The notes below the pieces were generated by a model that saw only the letters and a list, made by a program, of their open reading frames with translations, did no database searches and was not told the DNA's origin. A program made the translations under genes and the position numbers. This document shows positions 8,180 through 16,140 of a stretch of DNA of 64,000 bases, piece by piece. Source of the stretch: a virus. The DNA lies in the IMG/VR virus record IMGVR_UViG_3300028283_000002, positions 88,666-152,665 of that record. One strand, written 5' to 3'. Each line of letters begins with the position of its first letter. The first letter of the stretch is position 1.

Positions 8180-9111
8180 TCGTATTCACCGTTTATTTTT
8201 ATAGTATCGTCTTTGTCTTTCTTTGGATCGTAATCGTCTGCTCTCATACAAAATGCGTCTTTTTCATCTTCTTCTGGAAATTCTTCTTTAATAATTTCAA
8301 CTAAATTTTCTAACTGTTTCTTTGTTGGTTTTTTACCGTCTGTTGTGTGCACAAATAAAGGGAGTTTGTCTAAGTACGCTGGTCTCTTCTTTTTCTTTTT
8401 ATCTTCTTCATTAGAATTAATAAAGGCTCCACCATTTTCCTCTTCTATTTCGTCAATTAGTTTTTCCTTTTTCTTTTTATCAATCCATTCTTTATTCAAT
8501 CTTGATTCTTCCATGATTTCTTCTTCATCAGTTACTTCAATATAATCAATATCCTGAACATCCTTTTCCATGTAATCAGCGTATTTAATAGGTGGTTCTG
8601 TAACATCACCAAATTCAGAGTAATCTATTTCGTCTTTACCTAGATCTTCGAATTCTATATCAATCTTGAGAAAATCTTTTAATTTATCACTTAACGTAGA
8701 GTCTTCTATTTCATCGTTTGTTTCCATATAATCTAAGATGACGTCGTCTTCTGAAGCGAAGACATCTTCGTCTTCTACGTATTCTTTATTATACATTCTT
8801 TCTTCGTAATCGTCGTCATCGTCGTCTGATTCTTCAAGAGTTTCGTCTTCGTAGTTGAGTATCATTTCCTCTATCTCTTCCATATTTTCTTCTTCGGCGT
8901 AGATTTTCAGTCTTTCCATAAATGCGTCATAGTGATCATCATCTTCAAAATCAGACTCATCGTCTCTATAACTTAGAATATACTCTTTGAGTTCGTCAAT
9001 ATAATCGTCTTTACCCATGATATATCTAATAACATAGATATAAGGTTTTGTTTGATTATAGTGTGGTTTATCACCACCTACGAAATCGCTAAAACTCGTT
9101 AACTTTGCCAT
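8176..9111 (-). CDS. Highly acidic protein with capsid-targeting-like N-terminus, 311 aa
   Basis: The N-terminus MAKLTSFSDFVGGDK fits the recurring tag of this phage (hydrophobic, F/S-x-x-F). The rest is extremely acidic, with long Asp/Glu runs, short lysine clusters (KKKKKR) and a more ordered C-terminal part (PLFVHTTDGKKPTKKQLENL). Acidic, DNA-mimic-like internal or scaffold proteins are common in phage heads, but nothing here proves that role. Its stop overlaps the next ATG. Confidence 0.6.
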   Translation of the reverse strand: MAKLTSFSDFVGGDKPHYNQTKPYIYVIRYIMGKDDYIDELKEYILSYRDDESDFEDDDHYDAFMERLKIYAEEENMEEIEEMILNYEDETLEESDDDDDDYEERMYNKEYVEDEDVFASEDDVILDYMETNDEIEDSTLSDKLKDFLKIDIEFEDLGKDEIDYSEFGDVTEPPIKYADYMEKDVQDIDYIEVTDEEEIMEESRLNKEWIDKKKKEKLIDEIEEENGGAFINSNEEDKKKKKRPAYLDKLPLFVHTTDGKKPTKKQLENLVEIIKEEFPEEDEKDAFCMRADDYDPKKDKDDTIKINGEYE

Positions 9112-9120
9112 TTTGTTTAG

Positions 9121-9375
9121 TTATTTTTTAACAAATGTTTTTGTATATAAATCGTATTTTATATAAAATAATAGATTATATATTCCACTTTTTTCACATT
9201 TAGTGGCTCCAATTAATTGTGCACCATTTTCTAAATCATCTAATTGTCCAACTTCACCCATAGTCTCATCTAAATCAACATATGCTTTTTGTTCATTTTT
9301 AATATCTTCTATGGCTATTTCCATTCCACGAATAACTTTATTTGTTCTCTCAATAAATTCTTCTTTAGTTATCAT
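9121..9375 (-). CDS. Hypothetical protein, 84 aa
   Basis: Begins MITKEEFIERTNKVIRGM, a helical N-terminus with an acidic middle (DLDETMGEVGQLDDLENG). The C-terminus is hydrophobic and aromatic (GIYNLLFYIKYDLYTKTF). The first residues weakly resemble the phage's N-terminal tag. It lies 9 nt upstream of the acidic-protein gene in the same operon. Function unknown. Confidence 0.55.
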   Translation of the reverse strand: MITKEEFIERTNKVIRGMEIAIEDIKNEQKAYVDLDETMGEVGQLDDLENGAQLIGATKCEKSGIYNLLFYIKYDLYTKTFVKK

Positions 9376-9389
9376 AATATTATCTTTTT

Positions 9390-9578
9390 TTATTCGACAC
9401 TATAATAAGAAGTCATTACCATAACGTTAGGACCAAAACTGTTGGGTTCAATATCAATTGAACTGATCATTTTTGTTAGATATAATGTATCTCCTTTTTC
9501 TAATTCGTTATTTACTTTATTAACTAATTCATTCATTAATACTGATTCACAATGTTGAATAGTTTTATCGGTGCCCAT
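9390..9578 (-). CDS. Hypothetical protein, 62 aa
   Basis: First gene of the leftward operon that ends at 7949. It is short, with a helical N-terminal half and beta-prone C-terminal half (GPNVMVMTSYYSVE). No motif recognised. The 120-nt divergent gap to 9698 contains AT-rich promoter-like boxes on both strands. Confidence 0.5.
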   Translation of the reverse strand: MGTDKTIQHCESVLMNELVNKVNNELEKGDTLYLTKMISSIDIEPNSFGPNVMVMTSYYSVE

Positions 9579-9659
9579 TTTATTTTATATATTATTCTAT
9601 AATGGTCCTTATATTATATTTTATATTCAAAGTTTAAATTGGAAAAATATGACTTTAAC

Positions 9660-9673
9660 ATATTAATATATAG
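9660..9673 (+). promoter_or_regulatory. Promoter-like ATTAATATATAG box
   Basis: CATATTAATATATAG ends about 25 nt upstream of the ATG at 9698, the first gene of the rightward operon through 12794. It is a variant of the recurring TTTTAATATATA box. Confidence 0.45.
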
Positions 9674-9697
9674 GCTTAACCAAAATAATTTTAAAAT

Positions 9698-9868
9698 ATG
9701 AATAACGTAATAACAACATATGACGACTTCTTAAATGAAGGATTGTTAGATGATACTAAAGCTAAGATTTTGAAATGGTGGAACAACTTTCAGAATAGAG
9801 ATAATGTAATAAGAAAGATTCATATGTATCTTAACGCTGGTTCGTGGGGAGTCTTTTCATTTTCATAG
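9698..9868 (+). CDS. Tagged N-terminal reading frame, probably the start of the next gene
   Basis: Fifty-six codons beginning MNNVITTYDDFLNEGLLDD. The segment TTYDDFLNE matches the T4 capsid-targeting/prohead-protease peptide pattern, ending in the cleavage-type tripeptide L-N-E. The frame ends at TAG 9866-9868 just as the next frame starts a membrane segment. One extra G in the run GGGG at 9847-9850 would fuse it to the 9844-10935 frame as ...NAGSWGSLFIFIATLIAMW. I think the two are one gene, split by a homopolymer indel or joined by ribosomal frameshifting; translation as a separate 56-residue peptide is the alternative. Confidence 0.6.
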   Translation: MNNVITTYDDFLNEGLLDDTKAKILKWWNNFQNRDNVIRKIHMYLNAGSWGVFSFS

Positions 9869-10935
9869 CCACTCTTATAGCAATGTGGACACCTACTGAT
9901 ATTGGTAGAACTATACAGTCTTTAATTACAAATAACAAGTTAATGTATTGGGCTATTTTTGTCATGTTGAGTAATGTAAATACTGGCGATAAACAATTAA
10001 TGAAAAAAAGAAAAGAATTAGTAGAAAAGAAAATGAAAGAACTCAGAGATATGTTCGCTGAGAAAAATTATACTAGTCATTATTACGTTGTTTTGGGTGA
10101 TAAAAAAGATATTAAATCAGTACTGGATAAACTTAAAGCAGATGATCTTATTACTGATGCAAATATTATTGACGTTGCTGATGTAACATTGGTTGATTTT
10201 TCAAAAACTTATAACATTAAAGATCCAGATAAATCTGTAGATCCTTATGGCGAAGAAGATTGGGCTGATAAAGATGTTGATGAGAGAGAGGCTTTACAAA
10301 TATCAAACGCTGCAAAGAATTTAGAAGATAAATATAAAGTCAATTTCAGAAAAGTAGAAGACGTGGTAGATTATATGGATAATAAATGGGAAGATTTTTC
10401 TGTAGCCAAGAAATTAACAAAATTTGGTAAAACTACATCTAAAATGTGGGACAGAGAATATCAAAGAGGTATAGATAGAGTAAAACAAAGAAGAGAAGAA
10501 AGAAATAGACCACCAGAACCAGTCTTCTTCGATGATGAAGATGATATTCCAGATGATCCTATGGGTGATTATTATTTTAATGAAATGCCAAACGATTTAG
10601 AATATAATAAAGTGCCTTTGACTGACGCCGAAGCAAAAAATTATAATGTCGGTGACGTAATACCAATTGGAGGTGAAGACTATACTATAACTAGAATAGA
10701 TCCAGAAGAAGATGAAGCCTTCGCATATCCAAACAGATTATTACCAAATAATTGGTTAGAAGAAGAAAGAGCTAAAGGCAACGTAAAAGATTTACCAGAT
10801 GGTAATCGTGACGGTCATAATTATCCAAGAGTAGCTGTTAAAATTGAACCACCAAAGAAAAGATTTATGGATAGATTCAAGGACTTTGTAGTTCCTGGAT
10901 TCGATGTAAAACCACCAGAAGTAATGGAAAGATAA
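9844..10935 (+). CDS. Membrane-anchored acidic protein with DPYGEEDW motif
   Basis: A GTG start at 9844 gives 363 residues, but the true N-terminus is probably the tagged frame at 9698. Two hydrophobic segments lie at residues 2-15 (GSLFIFIATLIAMW) and about 33-45 (LMYWAIFVMLSNV). A helical charged region follows, and DPYGEEDW at 10240-10263 is the octapeptide shared with six other proteins here. The C-terminal half is acidic and Pro/Asp-rich. It is first in a tight rightward operon of tagged proteins. Function unknown; I infer a virion-internal or envelope-inserting protein. Confidence 0.65.
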   Translation: MGSLFIFIATLIAMWTPTDIGRTIQSLITNNKLMYWAIFVMLSNVNTGDKQLMKKRKELVEKKMKELRDMFAEKNYTSHYYVVLGDKKDIKSVLDKLKADDLITDANIIDVADVTLVDFSKTYNIKDPDKSVDPYGEEDWADKDVDEREALQISNAAKNLEDKYKVNFRKVEDVVDYMDNKWEDFSVAKKLTKFGKTTSKMWDREYQRGIDRVKQRREERNRPPEPVFFDDEDDIPDDPMGDYYFNEMPNDLEYNKVPLTDAEAKNYNVGDVIPIGGEDYTITRIDPEEDEAFAYPNRLLPNNWLEEERAKGNVKDLPDGNRDGHNYPRVAVKIEPPKKRFMDRFKDFVVPGFDVKPPEVMER

Positions 10936-10936
10936 T

Positions 10937-11305
10937 ATGATAAAAGATTTTCAATTATTTATCGAAGCGATTCGTTGGTACGAAAAAGGAAAACTAGGCG
11001 AAAAAGAAGTTAAAGAAGTCACAGAAGAAGTCTTTAGAGTCGGTGATAACGTTGGGCCTATAGATGCATTTAATATTCATAAATGGCACGATGGATACGA
11101 AGTAAAACACCCAGCTCCAGGTGAAAACGGATTTTGGGAAGAATCTAGGGCTTTTAGCAATGAGCCATTAAATCAATATTGGGAAGTTAATGCGGTCTGT
11201 GATTTTAACAGAGATGGATACGATGGTCAATTAATTCAATTAACAGATAAATACCCTTGGTACCAAGCAATGGGTTTTAAAAAAGTAAATAAATATGGCG
11301 AATAA
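10937..11305 (+). CDS. Small tagged protein, 122 aa
   Basis: The N-terminus MIKDFQLFIEAIRWYEKGK closely resembles the T4 internal-protein targeting peptide (M-K-T-Y-Q-E-F-I-A-E-A). After it comes a Trp-rich, acidic domain (VGDNVGPIDAFNIHKWHDGY and later NQYWEVNAVCDFNRDGYDG) that may be a small beta barrel. It starts 1 nt after the previous stop and overlaps the next gene by 11 nt. The tag predicts packaging in the head; the cargo function is unknown. Confidence 0.65.
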   Translation: MIKDFQLFIEAIRWYEKGKLGEKEVKEVTEEVFRVGDNVGPIDAFNIHKWHDGYEVKHPAPGENGFWEESRAFSNEPLNQYWEVNAVCDFNRDGYDGQLIQLTDKYPWYQAMGFKKVNKYGE

Positions 11306-11966
11306 AATATCAATTAGAGACATAGAAGCAGCCATCAAAGAATCAATGAAAGGCAGTGAAATACAATTTTCAGATTCAGTCTACGAAGAAAAATCTGGCA
11401 AACTTCGCCTCATAATCTTCTTCAATAAACTTTTTACTAGCACCAACGTGGTCCTCTATACTAAACTTCTTTTCGAAGTTGATAAAAATAAAGAATATCT
11501 TGTAGAAAATAGCAGTGGGCAAAATTTCTTTAAATATTTATATGATATTAATTGCCAATATAATATGAAAATTATTGATGATATAAATGATTTTAAGACA
11601 CAATGGAAGAAGATTATAGATAGTAATGAATTTGGTCCAAATTTAAAAGTGTTATCTGAGTTTATAAAGCAACCTTCATTCATCGTTAATGAGTGGTTTA
11701 ATAAGAATGATGTGAAGGATATATCTATGACTGGGTTTAAATATGAACCTAAGATGAAGATAATGCCTTGTAAGATATTATCGTTTCATTTTGTAATGAA
11801 TGTGAATAATTCGGAAGAAGTGGAATTATTTATAAAGAAAGAGGGTAAGAATGATTTTATGTTAACTTTTACTATTAATGGTAAGAAAGTAGATGTAGAG
11901 AAACCAGATTTAAGTGCTTTGGTGCAAACTATTGGAGAAACTCTAAAAGATAATATGGGACAATGA
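11295..11966 (+). CDS. Hypothetical protein, 223 aa
   Basis: Begins MANKISIRDIEAAIKESMKG, without the F/Y-x-x-F tag. It has mixed alpha/beta composition, no membrane segment and no recognised motif. The C-terminal helix (PDLSALVQTIGETLKDNM) may support oligomerisation. It lies inside the tagged-protein operon, overlapping the genes on both sides (11 nt and 4 nt), so it is probably co-expressed and functionally linked to them. Confidence 0.6.
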   Translation: MANKISIRDIEAAIKESMKGSEIQFSDSVYEEKSGKLRLIIFFNKLFTSTNVVLYTKLLFEVDKNKEYLVENSSGQNFFKYLYDINCQYNMKIIDDINDFKTQWKKIIDSNEFGPNLKVLSEFIKQPSFIVNEWFNKNDVKDISMTGFKYEPKMKIMPCKILSFHFVMNVNNSEEVELFIKKEGKNDFMLTFTINGKKVDVEKPDLSALVQTIGETLKDNMGQ

Positions 11967-12379
11967 TTAAGTTATTTGAAGCATATAAAAAGAATTTTTC
12001 ATTTGGACATGAAATTGAAAATTTCAAAGATTTCTACGTTGTTGAAAACGTTGGTAAATTATTTGATATGTGCGATAAGAATGGCAACGAAGTTGTAAGA
12101 TACATGACTCTTCTATGTGATAGTAATAAAGTGAAAATAGAAAAGCAAGACGGTAACATTATAAAATTTAGAGGGTACACTTCAACTGATAATATGTCTT
12201 CTGCTTTTTTAAAAACCTTCTGGGACGTGAATATTGAAAAATGGAGATATATAATTTATTTAGTTGATAGTAAAGGTGGGGAATATAGAACATCTGTAAA
12301 CGATAAAATAACCTTTTATAGATCAAAGGGAATAATATCACCTTTAGATCCATATGGAGAGGAGGTTTGGGATGATTAA
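11963..12379 (+). CDS. Small tagged protein with C-terminal DPYGEEVW motif, 138 aa
   Basis: The N-terminus MIKLFEAYKKNFSFG carries an L-F-E tripeptide in the recurring tag. The C-terminus ends PLDPYGEEVWDD, with the shared octapeptide at 12347-12370 only two residues from the stop. The middle is a beta-rich domain (VKIEKQDGNIIKFRGYTST). The codons for GEE (GGAGAGGAGG) also form an unusually strong ribosome-binding site for the next gene, whose ATG overlaps this gene by 8 nt. A head-packaged protein is inferred. Confidence 0.7.
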   Translation: MIKLFEAYKKNFSFGHEIENFKDFYVVENVGKLFDMCDKNGNEVVRYMTLLCDSNKVKIEKQDGNIIKFRGYTSTDNMSSAFLKTFWDVNIEKWRYIIYLVDSKGGEYRTSVNDKITFYRSKGIISPLDPYGEEVWDD

Positions 12380-12794
12380 AAATTACCTAACATATATAAG
12401 AGAAAATGTTGAATTTGATGAACCCCCTATTAATTTAAAGGATTTCACTCCTAAATACGTTTTTGATTATTATAAAGAAAAATATTGTGAAAAAGATAAG
12501 ATGTTCAGGTACTGTGAATGGACTAAAATGTATGTAGATTTCATATTAAAAACATTAGAAATAGATAAATATATTATATTTAATGGTAATTCGCCAGGTG
12601 AAAGTAATGAACTACATAGTGGTTATATTAAAAAAGTTTTACAACCAGATAATCAAAAAGCTATAATTCATATTATTTTAGATGACGGTATTGAGTACGG
12701 TATGTACCCAGGTGAAACGGTTAGAATATTTGATAAAGAACCAGAAAAGATATATAGAGAAGAAGATCCGTACGGTGAAGAAGAATGGTATTAA
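12372..12794 (+). CDS. Small tagged protein with C-terminal DPYGEEEW motif, 140 aa
   Basis: I chose the ATG at 12372, just after the strong GGAGAGGAGG site, rather than a longer frame from 12354. It then starts MIKNYLTYIRENVEFDE, a good match to the tag with I-R-E. It ends EEDPYGEEEWY with the octapeptide at the extreme C-terminus (12765-12788). The central domain is beta-rich (KAIIHIILDDGIEYGMYPGE). Together with the preceding gene it forms a pair with the same layout (tag, small domain, DPYGEE-x-W), and no other obvious similarity. Confidence 0.7.
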   Translation: MIKNYLTYIRENVEFDEPPINLKDFTPKYVFDYYKEKYCEKDKMFRYCEWTKMYVDFILKTLEIDKYIIFNGNSPGESNELHSGYIKKVLQPDNQKAIIHIILDDGIEYGMYPGETVRIFDKEPEKIYREEDPYGEEEWY

Positions 12795-12804
12795 GCAGAG
12801 CCAA

Positions 12805-12816
12805 TTTTAATATATA
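12805..12816 (+). promoter_or_regulatory. Promoter-like TTTTAATATATA box
   Basis: Exact TTTTAATATATA, 21 nt before the ATG of the baseplate wedge gene. This is the clearest copy of the recurring box before a late structural gene. Confidence 0.6.
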
Positions 12817-12837
12817 AAAGAAAAAAGACATCCGCAA

Positions 12838-14676
12838 ATGCAAATAATAAATTTCATAGAACTCCAATATGATAAACTTAGCGAACAAATAAAAAACTGG
12901 TTGCAAGTAACTTATTCTAAATCAGATATAAACTTCAGCGAAGCGTCAACATACGGACAAATACTTAAAGTTGATAAAGAACTTTTTACTCACAATATTA
13001 TTTATAATAAGAACTCTGTTAATCAAATTGCTATAGACTACGCTACTGATGATAGAATCATAGGTAATTTAGCTCGTATAAGTGGACATAATCCAACACG
13101 TCCTATATCAGCAACTGGGACAATCAATCTCAAACTTAAAACAGGTATTGATATTGAAAGCCAAATTGGTGGTTCGAAAATCAAAATAAATAATAGAACT
13201 CTCCTTAAAAATAAATCAAATAGCCTTTATTATAACATAGTTCTAGGTACAGATTACGTTCTATACGACGTTACAGCAGACATGACTATTCAACTTAACG
13301 TTATACAAGGTCAATACGAATCACAACAATTCACAGGACAAGGAGTTAAAAATCAATCATTTAGTGTTAATGTTGATGGTATAACCAACATTGAGAATTT
13401 CAATTTTGCTGTATTTTATAATGGGTTGTTGTTAAGTCCTAAGGTTGGTATGGTTGATATGTTACCTAATGAATTTGCTTTCTTTTCAAGAACTGGTTTT
13501 CAAGGTGGTTTAGATATTTATTTTGGAACTGGTGATTTTGGATTTGTGCCAGGTATTGGTTCTATAATTGAGTGTAGATATTTATTATCAGACGGTAAGA
13601 ATGGTAATATTCTTAATAATAAAGTAAATGATTTCACATTTATTGATTCAGTATATGACGGTAACGGTGATATATTATCAATGGAAACTTTGTTTGATAT
13701 AACAGTAGAAAATGATATAACTTTTGGTGCAGATAAAGAGAACAAAGTTTTCACAAAGAATGTTGTACCTTTTGTATCTAGAAATTTTGTTCTAGCTACA
13801 CCTGATCAATTTATTTACACATTAAAAAAATTAAATATGTTTTCGCTTATCAATGCTTATAATACTCTCGATGAGAACAACGTAAATAATAACACTTATA
13901 TTGATCAATTTATCACTGCTACATTTGGACAGAACGTTCCAAACAGGGATAAAATAAGAGAAAGTTTAAAAGACTTTTTTCCTAACATTTATGATAACGT
14001 TATTTATTTATATTTAATACCAAACGTTAAAAATTATTTTGTTAGTGATTATAATTACTTCACAATACCTTTTGACGCTTTTTATCTTGATGCTAACGAA
14101 AAGAAAAAAGTAATGGATTATCTAAGACAAATGGGAACTTTATCTATTACAACCAATGTTAAGATAGTTGATCCTGTTATCTCAAGATATGTTATAAATG
14201 TTTACGTAAGAAGATTTAGTGACGACTTTGAAGATAATATTAGAAATAAAATAATTGGTATTGTATCTGATTATTTTATCAATGTAAATAGATATGATAG
14301 AATAGTTAAAGCTGATTTAATTACAAAAATAAAAGAGCAAGTGTCTGGCGTTGATAGTGTTAACTTAGATTTTATTTGTAAAAAGAACGAAGATTATCAC
14401 AGAGATCGTAATATTAATGTAGTTAACGCAAATGTAGCGAACACGAACGATCCGACTTTGTTAGCTCCTCCGACCCCAGTGAATCCAGATAGGTATGACC
14501 CAAATAAAGTTTTGGGATTAGATCCAGTTCAAGGAGATATAGTAGCTGATAAGACTGAGTTTGCTGTATTAAGAGGTGGTTGGTACGATAGAAATGGCAT
14601 TTATTATAACGATGTGCCAATTATAAATGGTTTATCTACAATAAATATTGTTTGGACTGGTGTAAGTGTAAAATAA
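12838..14676 (+). CDS. Baseplate wedge protein, gp6/J-like
   Basis: 612 residues starting MQIINFIELQYDKLSEQIKNW. The overall layout fits T4 gp6/baseplate J-type proteins. The N-terminal helical segment is followed by the conserved 'not yet folded at start, then IDYATDDRIIGNLARISGHNP' region near residues 60-85. Beta domains form the middle. The C-terminal part (VVDPVISRYVINVYVRRFSDDF, then IRNKIIGIVSDYFINVNRYDRIVKADLITKIKEQVSGVDSV) has the typical helix-strand ending. It would form the inner wedge ring of the baseplate. It is followed by a tagged small gene rather than other baseplate genes, showing the scattered order of this genome. Confidence 0.8.
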   Translation: MQIINFIELQYDKLSEQIKNWLQVTYSKSDINFSEASTYGQILKVDKELFTHNIIYNKNSVNQIAIDYATDDRIIGNLARISGHNPTRPISATGTINLKLKTGIDIESQIGGSKIKINNRTLLKNKSNSLYYNIVLGTDYVLYDVTADMTIQLNVIQGQYESQQFTGQGVKNQSFSVNVDGITNIENFNFAVFYNGLLLSPKVGMVDMLPNEFAFFSRTGFQGGLDIYFGTGDFGFVPGIGSIIECRYLLSDGKNGNILNNKVNDFTFIDSVYDGNGDILSMETLFDITVENDITFGADKENKVFTKNVVPFVSRNFVLATPDQFIYTLKKLNMFSLINAYNTLDENNVNNNTYIDQFITATFGQNVPNRDKIRESLKDFFPNIYDNVIYLYLIPNVKNYFVSDYNYFTIPFDAFYLDANEKKKVMDYLRQMGTLSITTNVKIVDPVISRYVINVYVRRFSDDFEDNIRNKIIGIVSDYFINVNRYDRIVKADLITKIKEQVSGVDSVNLDFICKKNEDYHRDRNINVVNANVANTNDPTLLAPPTPVNPDRYDPNKVLGLDPVQGDIVADKTEFAVLRGGWYDRNGIYYNDVPIINGLSTINIVWTGVSVK

Positions 14677-14689
14677 AATAGAATTAAAA

Positions 14690-14701
14690 TTTTATATATA
14701 G
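14690..14701 (+). promoter_or_regulatory. Promoter box immediately before ATG (leaderless candidate)
   Basis: TTTTATATATAG ends 4-5 nt before the ATG at 14706. A promoter core at this distance would place the transcription start at or next to the start codon. Confidence 0.45.
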
Positions 14702-14705
14702 CTTT

Positions 14706-15215
14706 ATGTTGAAAATATATCAAGAATTCTTAGCAGTAAATGAAGAGATGGCAGCATTTGATCCGTCAGATAGATTAAGATGGGCTGTTCATGAAATTAT
14801 GATGCGTCTTAAAGACGGTGCTATTATAAAATTTGCTGATATGAGTAAAGTTTTAAAATCTGATTTTAAAATTGATATCTCAGAAGGAATACTTAAAGAT
14901 ATATTCGACTCGTGGGACAGATACAACGATCCAGATTATAGTTTCTTTAAAAAAGAAGATAAAAACTGGATGGATGCTTTTTGTTTCCAAGGACACGTTA
15001 AACGTAAATGTAGAGATAAACAAAGTTTCGGTAAACATAGAAAGAAAGAAGTAACATATTCAACTGGCAACGCATATGGTTATTGGCGAGGTAATAAATG
15101 GATACCATATAACACTGGTGTAAGTAGAACAGTAAAGGGCACAACTGCTTTTGATGATCTAGAGGATGATAGATGGACGAACCCTTACGGTAAGGGTGTT
15201 TATTATGGTGATTAA
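14706..15215 (+). CDS. Small tagged protein, 169 aa, degenerate NPYGKGVYY C-terminus
   Basis: The N-terminus MLKIYQEFLAVNEEMAAFD is very close to the T4 internal-protein tag (Y-Q-E-F-I/L-A). The C-terminus WTNPYGKGVYYGD looks like a diverged DPYGEE-x-W motif. The middle contains a helical region (DRLRWAVHEIMMRLKDG), a Cys/His/Lys/Arg-rich stretch (FCFQGHVKRKCRDKQSFGKH) that might bind nucleic acid or zinc, and a Gly/Tyr/Trp-rich segment. A packaged head protein is inferred; the biochemical role is unknown. Confidence 0.65.
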   Translation: MLKIYQEFLAVNEEMAAFDPSDRLRWAVHEIMMRLKDGAIIKFADMSKVLKSDFKIDISEGILKDIFDSWDRYNDPDYSFFKKEDKNWMDAFCFQGHVKRKCRDKQSFGKHRKKEVTYSTGNAYGYWRGNKWIPYNTGVSRTVKGTTAFDDLEDDRWTNPYGKGVYYGD

Positions 15216-15227
15216 AAAATTTATAAA

Positions 15228-15809
15228 ATGGTGAAGAAATATAAGCAATTTCTGTTTGAATGGGGATACGGAGGTGAAGGTGGTGCAGCTTCTAAAGATC
15301 CTATTAAAGTTAGAAGTGCTATGCTTACAGAAATAGATCCATTAGAAGCCAAAGAAGAAGAAGAAGAGGAAGAAGATAATAGTGATATTCCTATCCTATC
15401 AGATACTAACGAATCAGTTGATAATGAAGAATTAGATCCTTACGGGGAAGAAGTTTGGGACGGTGATTTACCGAGTTATAGTTATAGAGAATGGAATGAC
15501 GGTATATATAGTTTCTTAAAACAATTAAAAAATACATTCATAGATGAATGTCTTGCTGGTCTAGAAAGAGTAGAGCAAAAAGACGCGGAAGAATGGTTAG
15601 ATGATATATTGAATGAAATAGAAGACGGTGATTACGATTTTAGTTCAGATGATATTAGAGCCATACGTGACGATATAGACGATTTACTTGAATTATGTGT
15701 GGATAATGAAGATGATGATAGAGTCGAAGGTCCTGATCCAGATGAGTACTACGATAGAAAACGTGAAGAAGAATACGAAAGATTCGAAAGGGAGTACGAG
15801 GATAAATAA
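15228..15809 (+). CDS. Acidic tagged protein with internal DPYGEEVW, 193 aa
   Basis: The N-terminus MVKKYKQFLFEWGYGGEGG fits the tag (F-L-F-E). An acidic run (KEEEEEEEDNSD) precedes DPYGEEVWDGDLPSYSYREW (octapeptide at 15435-15458). The C-terminal half is a helical, strongly acidic domain ending in mixed-charge helices (EEEYERFEREYEDK). Its arrangement (tag, acidic linker, octapeptide, domain) parallels the 9844 gene. It follows the previous gene by 12 nt. Confidence 0.65.
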   Translation: MVKKYKQFLFEWGYGGEGGAASKDPIKVRSAMLTEIDPLEAKEEEEEEEDNSDIPILSDTNESVDNEELDPYGEEVWDGDLPSYSYREWNDGIYSFLKQLKNTFIDECLAGLERVEQKDAEEWLDDILNEIEDGDYDFSSDDIRAIRDDIDDLLELCVDNEDDDRVEGPDPDEYYDRKREEEYERFEREYEDK

Positions 15810-15820
15810 TATATACACGT

Positions 15821-16078
15821 ATGATAGAAAGAGAATCCCAAATAAAAGAGTTGTTCGACCTTAAACATAGAAAAGATAATGAAATACATCAACATTTCGA
15901 TTACGAGAACGAGTTGATGAATAAGATGATGCCAGAGTACGCCAGAAGAAATGATACAGTAAATGAATTCGTTTTAAGAATTCAAAAATTATTTGTTTGG
16001 GGAATTGAAGCTCAATTAACAATTCGTAATTTTTATAACTATAGCGTGAATAAGTACTACTCCCGTCATTCAAATTAA
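15821..16078 (+). CDS. Hypothetical protein, 85 aa
   Basis: Helical, His- and Asn-rich small protein starting MIERESQIKELFDLKHRKD, with an aromatic C-terminal helix (WGIEAQLTIRNFYNYSVNKYY). It lies 11 nt after the acidic tagged gene, so it is probably the last gene of that unit. A promoter-like box and the homing endonuclease follow. Not recognised. Confidence 0.55.
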   Translation: MIERESQIKELFDLKHRKDNEIHQHFDYENELMNKMMPEYARRNDTVNEFVLRIQKLFVWGIEAQLTIRNFYNYSVNKYYSRHSN

Positions 16079-16140
16079 TTATAGAAATTACTAAACTTCA
16101 ATATAAAATATTTATATATAGTATAAAAGAAATACTATTT

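Noticed and set aside
12347-12370. DPYGEE-x-W explained only as a ribosome-binding site encoded at gene ends
   Set aside because: The GGNGARGAR codons do help the next gene in two cases. But the motif also occurs in the middle and N-terminus of proteins and keeps D, P, Y and W, which a Shine-Dalgarno site would not need.
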